From positions 1 through 50,586 of the forward strand of contig NZ_NFKI01000024.1 of NCBI RefSeq assembly GCF_002160305.1: a stretch of 50,586 nucleotides of DNA, in the 5' to 3' direction. The stretch comes from Pseudoflavonifractor sp. An184 (GTDB lineage Bacteria > Bacillota > Clostridia > Oscillospirales > Oscillospiraceae). The notes beneath the pieces are model-generated. The model had not been told where the DNA came from, did not search any database, and was given only the letters and a program-made list of their open reading frames with translations. The translations under genes and the position numbers were made by a program. Within the stretch, counting starts at the first letter, position 1; each line of letters opens with the position of its first letter. This document shows positions 7,990-16,183 of this stretch, one piece after another.

Positions 7990-8481
7990 TCACTTTCTAT
8001 TGCAGAATTTCGGATGATTTAATAACCACTTTTTTAAATTTTTCAGTATTTTCTTTTTCTGCTTATGTACCGCAGATTGCGAAACCTCAAGTTTCTCCGC
8101 TATCTGGCTTTCCGTTTTATGCTCTTCCGCTAAATAGTAAGAGTAGATAATCTGATAGCTGGCGGGGTCCAGTTGGGATAATGCAGCGTGAAGATCATGG
8201 ATTTCCGAGGACAGAATTGCATCTTCTTCTACATGGACTGTCTCGTCTGAAATCACATCCTCTCCCCTTCCCCTTTCTGAAATCTCATCGCTGTTCAGAG
8301 GCAAAATCTTGACTCCAATTTGTGACGCCTGATTCTGATGATAATTCTTCCAAGACTGCTCTCTACGCCATTCCTCATAAACTTCCTTTGGGGCCTCAAT
8401 CACAACGTCTTCCATATCAATAAAAAAACACCCCCGGCCTGCGGGGGAAGTAATAAACTGATAGAATTCCTGGCCGCTCAT
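7990..8481 (-). CDS. sigma-70-like factor of integrative-element type
   Basis: This 163-residue protein has an N-terminal part resembling the short leader domain of element sigma factors (EAPKEVYEEWRREQSWKNYH), an acidic linker, and a C-terminal sigma region 4 helix-turn-helix (LHAALSQLDPASYQIIYSYYLAEE then TESQIAEKLEVSQSAVHKQKKKILKNLKKWL). Region 2 is not evident. Such proteins occur in Tn916-like and related elements, where they are thought to act in element transcription. The ATG at 8481 overlaps the end of a weak 60-residue frame as ATGA, and its own ribosome binding site is poor. The downstream structured stretch and recombinase are consistent with element regulation. Confidence 0.8.
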   Translation of the reverse strand: MSGQEFYQFITSPAGRGCFFIDMEDVVIEAPKEVYEEWRREQSWKNYHQNQASQIGVKILPLNSDEISERGRGEDVISDETVHVEEDAILSSEIHDLHAALSQLDPASYQIIYSYYLAEEHKTESQIAEKLEVSQSAVHKQKKKILKNLKKWLLNHPKFCNRK

Positions 8482-8553
8482 CTCAATCCATTCTGGATTC
8501 GATTCCTGAGCTGCCAGGTCTTTTTTCTAAAATACCGTCTTGCCACAAGATAG

Positions 8554-8600
8554 CCTCCGTTTCTTCTGAAATTTGAAAATAAAATTTCAGAAGTCGGAGG
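8554..8600. repeat. stem-loop with 12-base perfect arms
   Basis: CTTCTGAAATTT (8563-8574) pairs with AAATTTCAGAAG (8582-8593), and the stem is extended outward by CCTCCG (8554-8559) and CGGAGG (8595-8600). It lies just upstream of the sigma gene, so it would be in that gene's 5' leader. Positions 8482-9120 otherwise hold no convincing gene. Confidence 0.6.
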
Positions 8601-8728
8601 AGAGCGGCAGTTTGGCAGTTGCCATTCAATAAACTTCTTGCATTTTCGGACCGCAAACAAGCAGATGGCTACAATTTTGTACCCACCGCATTGGTGATTT
8701 TTTTGCAGCCCACTTCCAATGTCCTTTT

Positions 8729-8801
8729 GTCACCCATATAGCAGAGCGACGTCCCCTATGGAGTTACGGGCTGGAGCGTCGCATATATCTGTATAGGTGA
8801 C
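8729..8801. repeat. 73-base imperfect palindrome
   Basis: GTCACC (8729-8734) pairs with GGTGAC (8796-8801), and GCGACG (8746-8751) pairs with CGTCGC (8777-8782). The sequence between the two stem levels (CATATAGCAGA against TATATCTGTATA) is partly complementary. It lies in gene-free DNA and may be a fold in an RNA leader or a mobile-element remnant. Confidence 0.5.
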
Positions 8802-9120
8802 TCATAGTCTATTTTTTTGAAACAACATATTTTCTGCTTCAATTACTGGTACTTGTGATTATACTTTTATGGGTTAAGCCTCATATTAAATTAAAATATT
8901 CTGAATTTTAAGGAACTGAAATGTTCAATACGCTATCAACATTTTTATTAGCTGCTTGAAGACGCGTATTTTACACTTCTTTAGCAGAATACCAGAAAAA
9001 GCAGCAGAATAATATAGACTGTTTTCATACCCCAATCGGACCAGATATCTCCAGCATAATGAAAAATATTGGCACCAGGTTGCACTTCTACCAGAACTTT
9101 TGATGGATTCCCTTTGTATA

Positions 9121-9160
9121 AAAAGCCAGACGGCCACAATGACGTGGCCGTCTGGCTTTT
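9121..9160. terminator. strong bidirectional intrinsic terminator
   Basis: Perfect 17-base arms AAAAGCCAGACGGCCAC (9121-9137) and GTGGCCGTCTGGCTTTT (9144-9160) around a six-base loop, with A and T runs at the ends. It lies 18 bases after the stop of the secreted-protein gene on the minus strand. Confidence 0.9.
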
Positions 9161-9177
9161 CCGCTTTATTGATTGTA

Positions 9178-9636
9178 TCAACGGCTTACCGTGAGGCGGC
9201 AGGTACCGGGAGTGCTGCTATCGGTGCTCATATAGATTTCGACGAGCTTGCCCTCAGTGCCCGCAGGAACATCAAACTCAACATCGTCGCCGCTGCGCAT
9301 CCCAAAGGACCCCGCCACATACTGATTGTTGATCCGAATGGCAACGTTGACCGTAGACATGCCGTTCGTAAAATTGGTAACTCTCGCGCGGAAAGTTTCT
9401 CCAACGTCCGAAGCGGCAACGCCGGTCTTCCATACAACGATGGAATCAGCCCCCGTCATATTGCGCGGAAGGACAGGAGTAGTGGTGGAACCGCCCAGAC
9501 GAGGGGATGCATCCATAGCAACAACCTGTCCATCAATCTCAGGTGCTGCTTCAGCAGCCAACGCCGCGGGGACAAGCGACACGGCCATCACACACGCCAA
9601 AAAGGCGCCAGCCACACGCTTAAATCCGTTGTTCAT
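9178..9636 (-). CDS. secreted protein of unknown function
   Basis: ATG 9636 follows AAAGGAG by eight bases. The 152-residue product begins MNNGFKRVAGAFLACVMAVS and has a signal peptide with a probable cleavage site after ALA-A near residue 28. The mature part (about 120 residues) is rich in T, S, V and G with alternating hydrophobic residues (STVNVAIRINNQYVAGSF, DVEFDVPAGTEGKLVEIYMS), suggesting a beta-sandwich. No cysteine pairs or sortase signal are seen. A monocistronic gene with its own terminator at 9121-9160. No family recognised. Confidence 0.75.
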   Translation of the reverse strand: MNNGFKRVAGAFLACVMAVSLVPAALAAEAAPEIDGQVVAMDASPRLGGSTTTPVLPRNMTGADSIVVWKTGVAASDVGETFRARVTNFTNGMSTVNVAIRINNQYVAGSFGMRSGDDVEFDVPAGTEGKLVEIYMSTDSSTPGTCRLTVSR

Positions 9637-9826
9637 TTTCAACACTCCTTTAAGCTTTTTCTGTTTGTTTTATGTGCCGGCCAGCCATTAACAACCAGTT
9701 CATCTTATTAGACATATAAAATTACAAAACGCAACACATAATTCATCAATATTTCGACATGATTTTTCTAAAAAATTTGTTGCGCTTTTGCAAAAATATT
9801 GTCTTTTAATAAAAGAGGTGAATTTT

Positions 9827-10246
9827 ATGAAAGCCACTAGGCATTCACTTATTTCGTCAATGATTTTTCCTTTCATACGACAAGCAACATCATACGCAAT
9901 AATTGGTATGTTTTCTGCTGGTATAGATACGTTTATATTTATAGGATTATTTAAATGTCTTCTATGGAATCAATATTGGGCTAATGCAATAAGTGTAAGT
10001 TTCGGGATTATATGCAGCTTTTTCTTAAATCGTCGGCTTACATTTAAGGCCACTGATCACACATTAAAACGATTTTTTCTTTTTTATGGTACTGGATTGT
10101 TTGGGCTCTCAATTTCTCAATTAATCTTATGGTTAGGTAATATTTTGAGCCTAAATACACTTTTAGTTAAAATTTTTTCCGTATTTTTTGTTGCAGCAAT
10201 CCAATTTTTTATCAACCGAGGAATCGCATTTAGAAAAAAGGTTTAA
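9827..10246 (+). CDS. GtrA-family membrane protein
   Basis: ATG 9827 follows AGAGGTG by seven bases. The 139-residue protein has four hydrophobic helices (about residues 14-36, 43-64, 80-100, 108-128) with the GtrA features FIRQATSYAIIGMFSAGIDT-like, FFLNRRLTF and FFINRGIAFRKK. GtrA-like proteins are thought to move polyprenyl-linked sugars across the membrane for glycosylation of wall polymers. Codon use is much more AT-rich than in the flanking genes, pointing to transfer. The downstream GT2 gene starts 29 bases later and would make the lipid-linked sugar, but is broken. Confidence 0.85.
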   Translation: MKATRHSLISSMIFPFIRQATSYAIIGMFSAGIDTFIFIGLFKCLLWNQYWANAISVSFGIICSFFLNRRLTFKATDHTLKRFFLFYGTGLFGLSISQLILWLGNILSLNTLLVKIFSVFFVAAIQFFINRGIAFRKKV

Positions 10247-10275
10247 AGACACACACAGTTTAGGAGGAGTGCTTT

Positions 10276-10690
10276 ATGTCTGATCAGTTGTATATTGTCA
10301 TGCCCGCATATAATGAGGAATCCACTATTGAGGGTGTGGCTCGAGCTTGGCATGAAATTGTTAGCCAAGTCAGCTGTAACAGCAGACTTCTTATCGTTAA
10401 TGATGGCAGTAAAGATCGTACACTCAAAATACTCACTGACCTTCAAAATGAGCTTTCTCAATTGCAAGTGTTAACAAAAGATAATGGCGGGCATGGTAGC
10501 GCTCTATTCTTTGGATATGAATATGCATTAGAACATAAAGCAGATTATATTTTTCAGACAGATTCTGATGGACAAACAGTTCCTCAAGAGTTTTGGGAAT
10601 TCTGGAACAGCCGAAAACAATATGATTTTCAAATTGGTTATCGTAGACACCGCCAAGATGGGATTCAGCGCATAATTGTTACAAAAGTAT
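10276..10690 (+). pseudogene. GT2 glycosyltransferase, truncated
   Basis: The N-terminal half of a family 2 glycosyltransferase of the dolichyl-phosphate sugar synthase type: YIVMPAYNEESTIEGVA (about residues 5-22), VNDGSKDRTLKIL, DNGGHGSALFFGYEYAL and TDSDGQTVPQEFWEFW, with the DxD-like site. The family-like sequence ends at QRIIVTKVL near 10,690. After that the frame reads through the 3' end of the opposite AraC gene to 10,764. The acceptor region and membrane helices expected downstream are missing, so the gene is probably inactive. The ATG has a TAGGAGGAG site. Confidence 0.8.
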
Positions 10691-11644
10691 TGCCATTTTC
10701 CTGTACTCCAGCGGGAGCAGGCCGGTGCTTCTTCGAAACAGTTCCGCAAACCGGCTGGATGTAGAATATCCTATCGTTTGAGCAATCTGACCAATTTGCA
10801 GATCGGTATGAGCCAGCAGATATTCTGCCTGACTCATGCGGCGCTGCTGTATATACTCTGTGATCGTGCAGCCATAGACCTTCTTGAAGCTGCTTTTGAG
10901 TTTTGTCGTACCCATGCAGGCGATTTGTGCCAGACGTTCTATGGGTACTTCACCAGCATAATGATCACTCAAATAGGCCGCTACGGTTTGAATCCGTTCC
11001 AAATCCTGAGAAACCAGTTTGTGATCTGAAACTGAACGCTTTTTTTGATATTCAACCACCAGAGAGAGCGCCTCGGCTACCTTGCTCTCATAATAGAGTT
11101 TAGCTGCAATTCCGGTTCCACGGTAGCTCTGTAGTTCTGATAGAAGCCGGTACATTTCCGGGAAATCTGTTGTTTGGTCGATTTCCCGAAAAGCCTCGAT
11201 GGGATTCCGATATTCTTCCGGATACTGTTTTTTCAAATAATCCTCATAATATGCGGGGGTGATTTCGATGCCTATGGATCGAACCGGTATATTTTTGTGG
11301 ACGATTACTTGATATGGCTTGTATCCGCCCACATAGGTCTTGATACATCCGGCTGACAACCGGCGATACGGAGACAACTCTTCACCGGAGATGGAATCGT
11401 AACGGGTAATACTGAGACATTCCGGGAGATCAAATTCCAGCATAAAATCCTTATTGAAAGAGAAGTTGTGTATCTTGATGTCGAACAGATCCCTTTGCCC
11501 GTAGGTCCAATAGGAACCTTCGCCAACTTCCGGAGATAGCTTCCAGCAAAGCCCCAGAGGACCATACTGATCATTATCTGGTTCCGGTACAAAACCGTGC
11601 TTTTTCAGTAATGGCGCATAGTATTGCTCAATGATACCGGTCAT
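10679..11644 (-). CDS. AraC-family regulator
   Basis: A 321-residue regulator. The start is taken as ATG 11644 (MTGIIEQYYAPLLKKHGF); GGGAGG lies about 13 bases upstream and a longer frame reaches 11674. The N-terminal ligand domain (about 1-210) contains YWTYGQRDLFDIKIHNFSF. The C-terminal pair of helix-turn-helices spans about 230-315 (PIERLAQIACMGTTKLKSSF then LQIGQIAQTIGYSTSSRFAE). It is a paralogue of the AraC gene at 14,737-15,741 and is divergent from the ECF operon. The last residues after EYRK may come from the junction DNA at about 10,690. Confidence 0.9.
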   Translation of the reverse strand: MTGIIEQYYAPLLKKHGFVPEPDNDQYGPLGLCWKLSPEVGEGSYWTYGQRDLFDIKIHNFSFNKDFMLEFDLPECLSITRYDSISGEELSPYRRLSAGCIKTYVGGYKPYQVIVHKNIPVRSIGIEITPAYYEDYLKKQYPEEYRNPIEAFREIDQTTDFPEMYRLLSELQSYRGTGIAAKLYYESKVAEALSLVVEYQKKRSVSDHKLVSQDLERIQTVAAYLSDHYAGEVPIERLAQIACMGTTKLKSSFKKVYGCTITEYIQQRRMSQAEYLLAHTDLQIGQIAQTIGYSTSSRFAELFRRSTGLLPLEYRKMAILL

Positions 11645-11759
11645 TACAATAGATACGCCTCCCTTGTTTTGCAATGATTAGACGAATTTTTGAAATGATA
11701 GGACGAACCTCGCTCCAAACGATTGAAAGTAGGTTGTGCATGGTGTAATTATATATAAC

Positions 11760-11796
11760 GGTTAGCCATATCTAACCAAAGGATAGCATACCTATC
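11760..11796. promoter_or_regulatory. palindromes in the araC/ECF divergent region
   Basis: GGTTAG-CCATAT-CTAACC occupies 11760-11777, and a second palindrome GATAG-CATAC-CTATC lies at about 11782-11796. They are placed between the two divergent genes and are candidate binding sites for the AraC regulator. Binding is inferred. Confidence 0.45.
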
Positions 11797-11833
11797 TCAT
11801 AAAGTCAACGCATTGCAAAATAGGAGGATCAAC

Positions 11834-12445
11834 ATGAGCAATCAAATCAATCCCGCAAAAAAGAGTCTCACTATCAAGGATCTTGTGACAACCGGCATTT
11901 TCAGCGCAATTTTCTTGGTGTTTACCATGATCGGCGGTATTTTCTTTGCACCAAACCCGGTTTTGACATTCTATATGCCGATGGGTGCAGCATTGCTGTG
12001 CGGCCCTGTATATCTTCTGATGATCGCCAAGGTGCAGAAGCGGTGGAGCGTCACCATTCTTGGTATCATTATGGGGATCATCTGGTTCGTTACCGGAATG
12101 CACTGGGCTTTTTCTTTAGGCTATATCGGAATGGGAATTATCGCCGATCTGGTAGCTGGCGCGGGAGATTACCGCAATAAGGCGGTCAATCTGCTGTCCT
12201 ATATACTGATGTCGCTGGGCGGCGTTTACACCTATGTGGTGTTTTTTATTGATCCGCAAGGCTGGGCCAGCACGATGCTGGAAAACGGCACGGAACAGTC
12301 CTATATTGACACAATGAGCGCGTCTGCTCCCTCCTGGCTGTTGGCTGTCATCATTATCGGAACGCTGGCGATTGCTGCGTTCAGTGGTTGGATTGGTGGA
12401 AAGCTGCTGAAAAAGCAGTTTGAAAAGGCTGGGATCACCGCATGA
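11834..12445 (+). CDS. ECF transporter S component, MptD/Trep_Strep type
   Basis: ATG 11834 follows AATAGGAGG. The 203-residue protein has about six membrane helices, starting after a short basic N-terminus (KKSLTIKDLVTTGIFSAIFLVF). It fits the Trep_Strep family of substrate-binding subunits of energy-coupling-factor transporters, whose ligand is not known with confidence. Its last four bases (ATGA) overlap the T-component gene. The S-T-A order in one operon is that of a dedicated ECF system. Confidence 0.85.
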   Translation: MSNQINPAKKSLTIKDLVTTGIFSAIFLVFTMIGGIFFAPNPVLTFYMPMGAALLCGPVYLLMIAKVQKRWSVTILGIIMGIIWFVTGMHWAFSLGYIGMGIIADLVAGAGDYRNKAVNLLSYILMSLGGVYTYVVFFIDPQGWASTMLENGTEQSYIDTMSASAPSWLLAVIIIGTLAIAAFSGWIGGKLLKKQFEKAGITA

Positions 12446-13167
12446 TTGGCGGAGCGTTATCCACGCGCGGACTGTGGCTGGACCCCAGAACGAAGATATT
12501 ACTGCTTCTGTTGTGTATCTTTTCTGCCATGATGGCTCCATCCTTACTCTACGAACTGGGCCTTGTGGTGCTGATCGGGCTGCTCGGCATTTGCTTCGGA
12601 AAGTGGAAGTATGCCTGGAAGGGAGTACTGTTCTATGCGCTGATCGTTCTGCTCACCATCTGGATCATGGATACCATGACCGGAACTTGGCGCACCATGT
12701 TTATCGCTTTTTTAGGGTTATTCCATAAGGTCTATCCCTGCGGGATGCTGTCTGGCATTGTCATTTCCACTACAAAGGTCAGCGAATTCCTCTCGGCGAT
12801 GAATCGCATCCATGCCCCGCAAAAGCTGGTAATCCCCTTGGCGGTCATGCTGCGTTATATCCCTACCATTCAGGAGGATTGGCGGTTTATCAAGGACGCA
12901 ATGCGGATGCGGGACGTCTCGCCCTCGCTTAAGGGGTTCCTGACACATCCCGGAATAACGGTGGAGTGTATCTATGTTCCGTTGATGATGGCGGCATCCA
13001 AAGCGGCGGATGAACTGTCCATCGCTTCTATCACCCGCGGCATTGAAAACCCAAAGCCTCGAACTTGTCTGGTGCAGATCCATATCGGGTTGATGGATAT
13101 TGCGGCAGTCTTTTGCTTTGCAGGCGCACTGGCTGTCGGGCTTTATGGAAAGGGGATGCTGGGATGA
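12442..13167 (+). CDS. ECF transporter T component (EcfT-like)
   Basis: A 241-residue membrane protein with helices at about 18-50, 60-82 and 100-125 and a C-terminal helix near 218-236. It contains the coupling-helix pattern (IPTIQEDWRFIKDAMRMRD and ADELSIASITRGIE) used to contact the ATPases. EcfT links the S component to the ABC ATPase pair. The gene overlaps both neighbours by four bases (ATGA), so the three genes are translationally coupled. Confidence 0.9.
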   Translation: MIGGALSTRGLWLDPRTKILLLLLCIFSAMMAPSLLYELGLVVLIGLLGICFGKWKYAWKGVLFYALIVLLTIWIMDTMTGTWRTMFIAFLGLFHKVYPCGMLSGIVISTTKVSEFLSAMNRIHAPQKLVIPLAVMLRYIPTIQEDWRFIKDAMRMRDVSPSLKGFLTHPGITVECIYVPLMMAASKAADELSIASITRGIENPKPRTCLVQIHIGLMDIAAVFCFAGALAVGLYGKGMLG

Positions 13168-14690
13168 TCGAGCTAAAGCATGTATCATTTACTTATCAAG
13201 GACAAACAGGAGACGGGCTGCATGACATCAACCTGACCATAGAGGACGGAGAATGTGTTCTGTTCTGTGGTCGGAGCGGCTGCGGAAAGACCACCATCAC
13301 GAGGCTTGCAAACGGCTTGATCCCACAATTTTACGCAGGAGAGCTGGCGGGCAGCGTACTGGTGGATGGTCAGGAAGTCCGTGATTTTCCTATGCACCAG
13401 ATTGCCGCAAAGGTTGGATCGGTGTTTCAAAACCCAAGGACACAGTTTTTTAATGTGGATACAGACAGCGAGATCGCTTTTGGTATTGAAAATCAAGCAC
13501 TTCCAGTTTGCCAGCTGAGAGAACGCGTGGATCGGACATCGGCAGAACTTCACATTGAAAATCTCCGTAATCGCAACATTTTCGAGTTATCCGGTGGAGA
13601 AAAGCAAAAGATAGCGTTTGCCTCGGTCTATGCGATGAATCCTCAAATATATCTTTTGGATGAACCGTCCTCTAATTTGGATATGCGTTCCATTCAAGAA
13701 TTGGGAGAACATCTCAGGCTGATCAAATCACAGGGAAAAACCATATTGATTGCAGAACATAAGTTATACTATTTGATGGATCTGGTGGACCGGATTGTGT
13801 ATTTGGAACACGGGAAAATCATGCAGGTCTTTACGCCGGAAGCATTTCGACAGCTGTCGGAGGATACCCGGGAACAAATGGGCCTTCGAGCGATCGATTT
13901 GCATCGTGTTCTCCCACTGCAGAATCATTCCCTTGCGCCTGTTTCAGATCCTATCTTGGAACTTAACAATGTAGCCCTTCACTATAAGAAGAGGACCATT
14001 TTGCACGACATCAGCCTTACAGCAGCAAAGGGAGAGGTAATTGGCGTCGTTGGCCACAATGGGGCCGGAAAAACGACCTTTTCCCGTGCTTTGTGCGGGC
14101 TTCACAAGGCCTGTGATGGTCAATTCTTTTGGAACGGTCTGTCCATGGATCACAAAGATCGCCTGCGGCATTCCTATATGGTCATGCAGGATGTGAACTA
14201 CGAGCTTTTTGCGGATAGTGTGGAGTCAGAATGTACATTCGGTATCCGCAATCCGAAACAGACGCTCGTTGACGCAACACTGGAAGAGTTGGCCCTGGCC
14301 CCATTCAGAGACCGCCACCCCAATACCCTGTCCGGAGGTCAAAAGCAGCGGGTGGCGGTAGCGGTTAGCATGATTTGTGGGAAAGACCTGCTGGTGTTTG
14401 ACGAACCGACCAGCGGGCTGGATTTTGATAGCATGACACAGGTTGCGGGTCTGATCCGGCGGCTGTCTGATATGGGAAAAGTCATCTTTATTGTCACACA
14501 TGATTTTGAATTTGTCAGTCGTACCTGTTCCCGCATCCTCCACTTTGATGAAGGAGAAATGCCTGACGATGTGCCTGTTACCATGGACACTCTCCCTACA
14601 TTGAGAGAATTGTTCTCCATTTCAGAAAGCAGGCCGGAAGGACAGAACACAGGAAAAGCCGATTCTGTTCTGCCGATTGCTGACGATTGA
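13164..14690 (+). CDS. ECF transporter ATPase with two fused ABC domains
   Basis: A 508-residue protein with two complete ATP-binding cassettes. Domain one has Walker A GRSGCGKTT (about residue 36), signature LSGGEKQK and Walker B IYLLDEPSS. Domain two has GHNGAGKTT (about 300), LSGGQKQR and LLVFDEPTS. It energises the membrane components just upstream. The start ATG overlaps the EcfT stop; longer upstream readings would extend into that gene. A terminator follows five bases after the stop. Confidence 0.93.
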   Translation: MIELKHVSFTYQGQTGDGLHDINLTIEDGECVLFCGRSGCGKTTITRLANGLIPQFYAGELAGSVLVDGQEVRDFPMHQIAAKVGSVFQNPRTQFFNVDTDSEIAFGIENQALPVCQLRERVDRTSAELHIENLRNRNIFELSGGEKQKIAFASVYAMNPQIYLLDEPSSNLDMRSIQELGEHLRLIKSQGKTILIAEHKLYYLMDLVDRIVYLEHGKIMQVFTPEAFRQLSEDTREQMGLRAIDLHRVLPLQNHSLAPVSDPILELNNVALHYKKRTILHDISLTAAKGEVIGVVGHNGAGKTTFSRALCGLHKACDGQFFWNGLSMDHKDRLRHSYMVMQDVNYELFADSVESECTFGIRNPKQTLVDATLEELALAPFRDRHPNTLSGGQKQRVAVAVSMICGKDLLVFDEPTSGLDFDSMTQVAGLIRRLSDMGKVIFIVTHDFEFVSRTCSRILHFDEGEMPDDVPVTMDTLPTLRELFSISESRPEGQNTGKADSVLPIADD

Positions 14691-14694
14691 AAAA

Positions 14695-14723
14695 GCCGCA
14701 TGGCGGGATGTTCCCCATGCGGC
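14695..14723. terminator. intrinsic terminator between convergent ECF and araC genes
   Basis: Arms GCCGCATGG (14695-14703) and CCATGCGGC (14715-14723), preceded by AAAAA on the plus strand and followed by CTCTTGGGTT. It serves the ECF operon and perhaps the opposite AraC gene. Confidence 0.7.
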
Positions 14724-14736
14724 CTCTTGGGTTCTA

Positions 14737-15741
14737 TTAAGAATCTTTCCTTTCCATATCGTTTACCTCCGTGAAGGAACTCCAGCATGCTCTGCGGTAT
14801 TCCGCCGGGGAGCGTCCGGTGTTTCGCCGGAAGATCTCCGCGAAACGGCTGGGATTCTGATACCCAACAATGGCCGCCACCTGACTCACCGGCAGGTCAG
14901 TTTCCCGCAGCAGCCGCCCAGCCTGCTCCGTGCGCTGCCCCTGAATGTACTGGGTAATCGTGCAGCCATATCGGACATGGAAGGCATCCTTCAGCTTGGA
15001 AATGCTCATGCAGCCAATACGGCTGAGCCGTTCCAGCGGCAGTTCATCCGCACAGTGGGCCGTGATGAAGGCTGCCACATCGGCCAGCCGTACCATATCC
15101 TCCGCACTGACAGAACGGCGGTTCTTGCGTTTCAGGTGCCGCTCTGCCACCAGCGCCACCGCCTCCGCCACCTTCCCATCATAAAACAAACGGGCGGGAA
15201 GCCCCTCCCCCCGGTAGTCGCGCACCTGTTTCAAGAGCTGCACCATTTCTGGGAAGTGTTCTGTCTGATCCAGCGTTTGAAAAGACTCCAGCAGGCTTTG
15301 ATACTCCTGGGGAAACTGGCGGCGCAGATAATCCCGGTAGTAAGCCGGGGTGATCTCCACGCCAATGGAAACGATGGGGATCTGCCTGTGGATGAGCGCC
15401 CGGTATGGTTCCCGACCTCCGATAAAACTTTTGACACAGCCTGGAACAAGACGGCGACAGGGGGAGAACTCCTCCCCGGAAATGGATTCATACCAGGTGA
15501 CACTGAGACTCTCCGGCCAATGGAACTCCAGCAGCTGCTCCTCATGGAAAAAGAAATCATGGATCTTGATGGTATAGAGATCCTGCTGCCCGTAGGTCCA
15601 GAAAAAACCGCCGCCCTGCTGGGAGGTGTGCCGCCAGCACAGCCCCATGGAGCCGTAACGCCGGTTCTCCGGATCTGGAAGAAACCCGTGTTCCTCCATC
15701 GCCCGACCATATTGCTGCTCCAAGTCTTTATTTACCGCCAT
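14737..15741 (-). CDS. AraC-family regulator, paralogue
   Basis: A 334-residue regulator starting MAVNKDLEQQYGRAMEEHGF, with GAGGTGG upstream of the ATG at 15741. N-terminal domain WTYGQQDLYTIKIHDFFFH and C-terminal helix-turn-helices (LPLERLSRIGCMSISKLKDAF and LPVSQVAAIVGYQNPSRFAE) line up with the AraC at 10,679-11,644. It faces away from the truncated ABC exporter at 15,911, which it presumably controlled. Duplicated regulators around one transporter locus suggest that ECF importer and exporter answer to related signals. Confidence 0.9.
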   Translation of the reverse strand: MAVNKDLEQQYGRAMEEHGFLPDPENRRYGSMGLCWRHTSQQGGGFFWTYGQQDLYTIKIHDFFFHEEQLLEFHWPESLSVTWYESISGEEFSPCRRLVPGCVKSFIGGREPYRALIHRQIPIVSIGVEITPAYYRDYLRRQFPQEYQSLLESFQTLDQTEHFPEMVQLLKQVRDYRGEGLPARLFYDGKVAEAVALVAERHLKRKNRRSVSAEDMVRLADVAAFITAHCADELPLERLSRIGCMSISKLKDAFHVRYGCTITQYIQGQRTEQAGRLLRETDLPVSQVAAIVGYQNPSRFAEIFRRNTGRSPAEYRRACWSSFTEVNDMERKDS

Positions 15742-15910
15742 AACCTGTCACCACCTCGATCAGCCATATCTCCACCCCAATCAGCCGGAACCGCGCCCAA
15801 AGCCTTGCGATACCGCTGTTTTGCCGGTAGGATGGATGTTGATTAGTATCTGCTAGCTAAAATATCACTTCCCGGCGCTCTCGTCAAGCCGGGGGAAGGA
15901 GGAACAGACG

Positions 15911-16183
15911 ATGAAAGAAAAACGGCCATCACCGGTGATGCGGCTGCTGCAGTGGGCCGGGCCGGAACGGAAATGGCTGATCCTGTCCGTTTTGTGTGCC
16001 TTTGGCAGCGGTATTCTGGTCATCACATCGTATATCGGCATTTACCGGCTGATGGATGCGGTGCTCTCCGGCGCCTGTACCAAAGCAGTTATCGCCGACT
16101 GCGCTTTGCTGGTCACGGCGGGCACCGTGGGGAGACTGGTGCTGCTGGGTACTTCGGGTGTGCTGTCTCACAAGGGAGCCTAC
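15911..16183 (+). pseudogene. ABC exporter permease-ATPase, only the first 91 codons
   Basis: ATG 15911 follows a GGGGGAAGGAGG site. The product starts with basic residues, then two membrane helices (WLILSVLCAFGSGILVI and ADCALLVTAGTVGRLVLLG) and a conserved loop ending LSHKGAY. This is the beginning of a type I ABC exporter of the kind that often follows Trep_Strep ECF loci. At about 16,183 the sequence switches to an antisense element gene, although the frame happens to stay open to 16,990. All of the ATPase domain is lost. Confidence 0.75.

Noticed and set aside
8478..8660. 60-residue frame upstream of the sigma gene
   Set aside because: It crosses the perfect stem-loop at 8554-8600 and has no start signal, despite an ATGA overlap with the sigma start.
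8925..9181. Two overlapping minus-strand frames (70 and 66 residues)
   Set aside because: They cross the strong terminator at 9121-9160 and lack ribosome binding sites.
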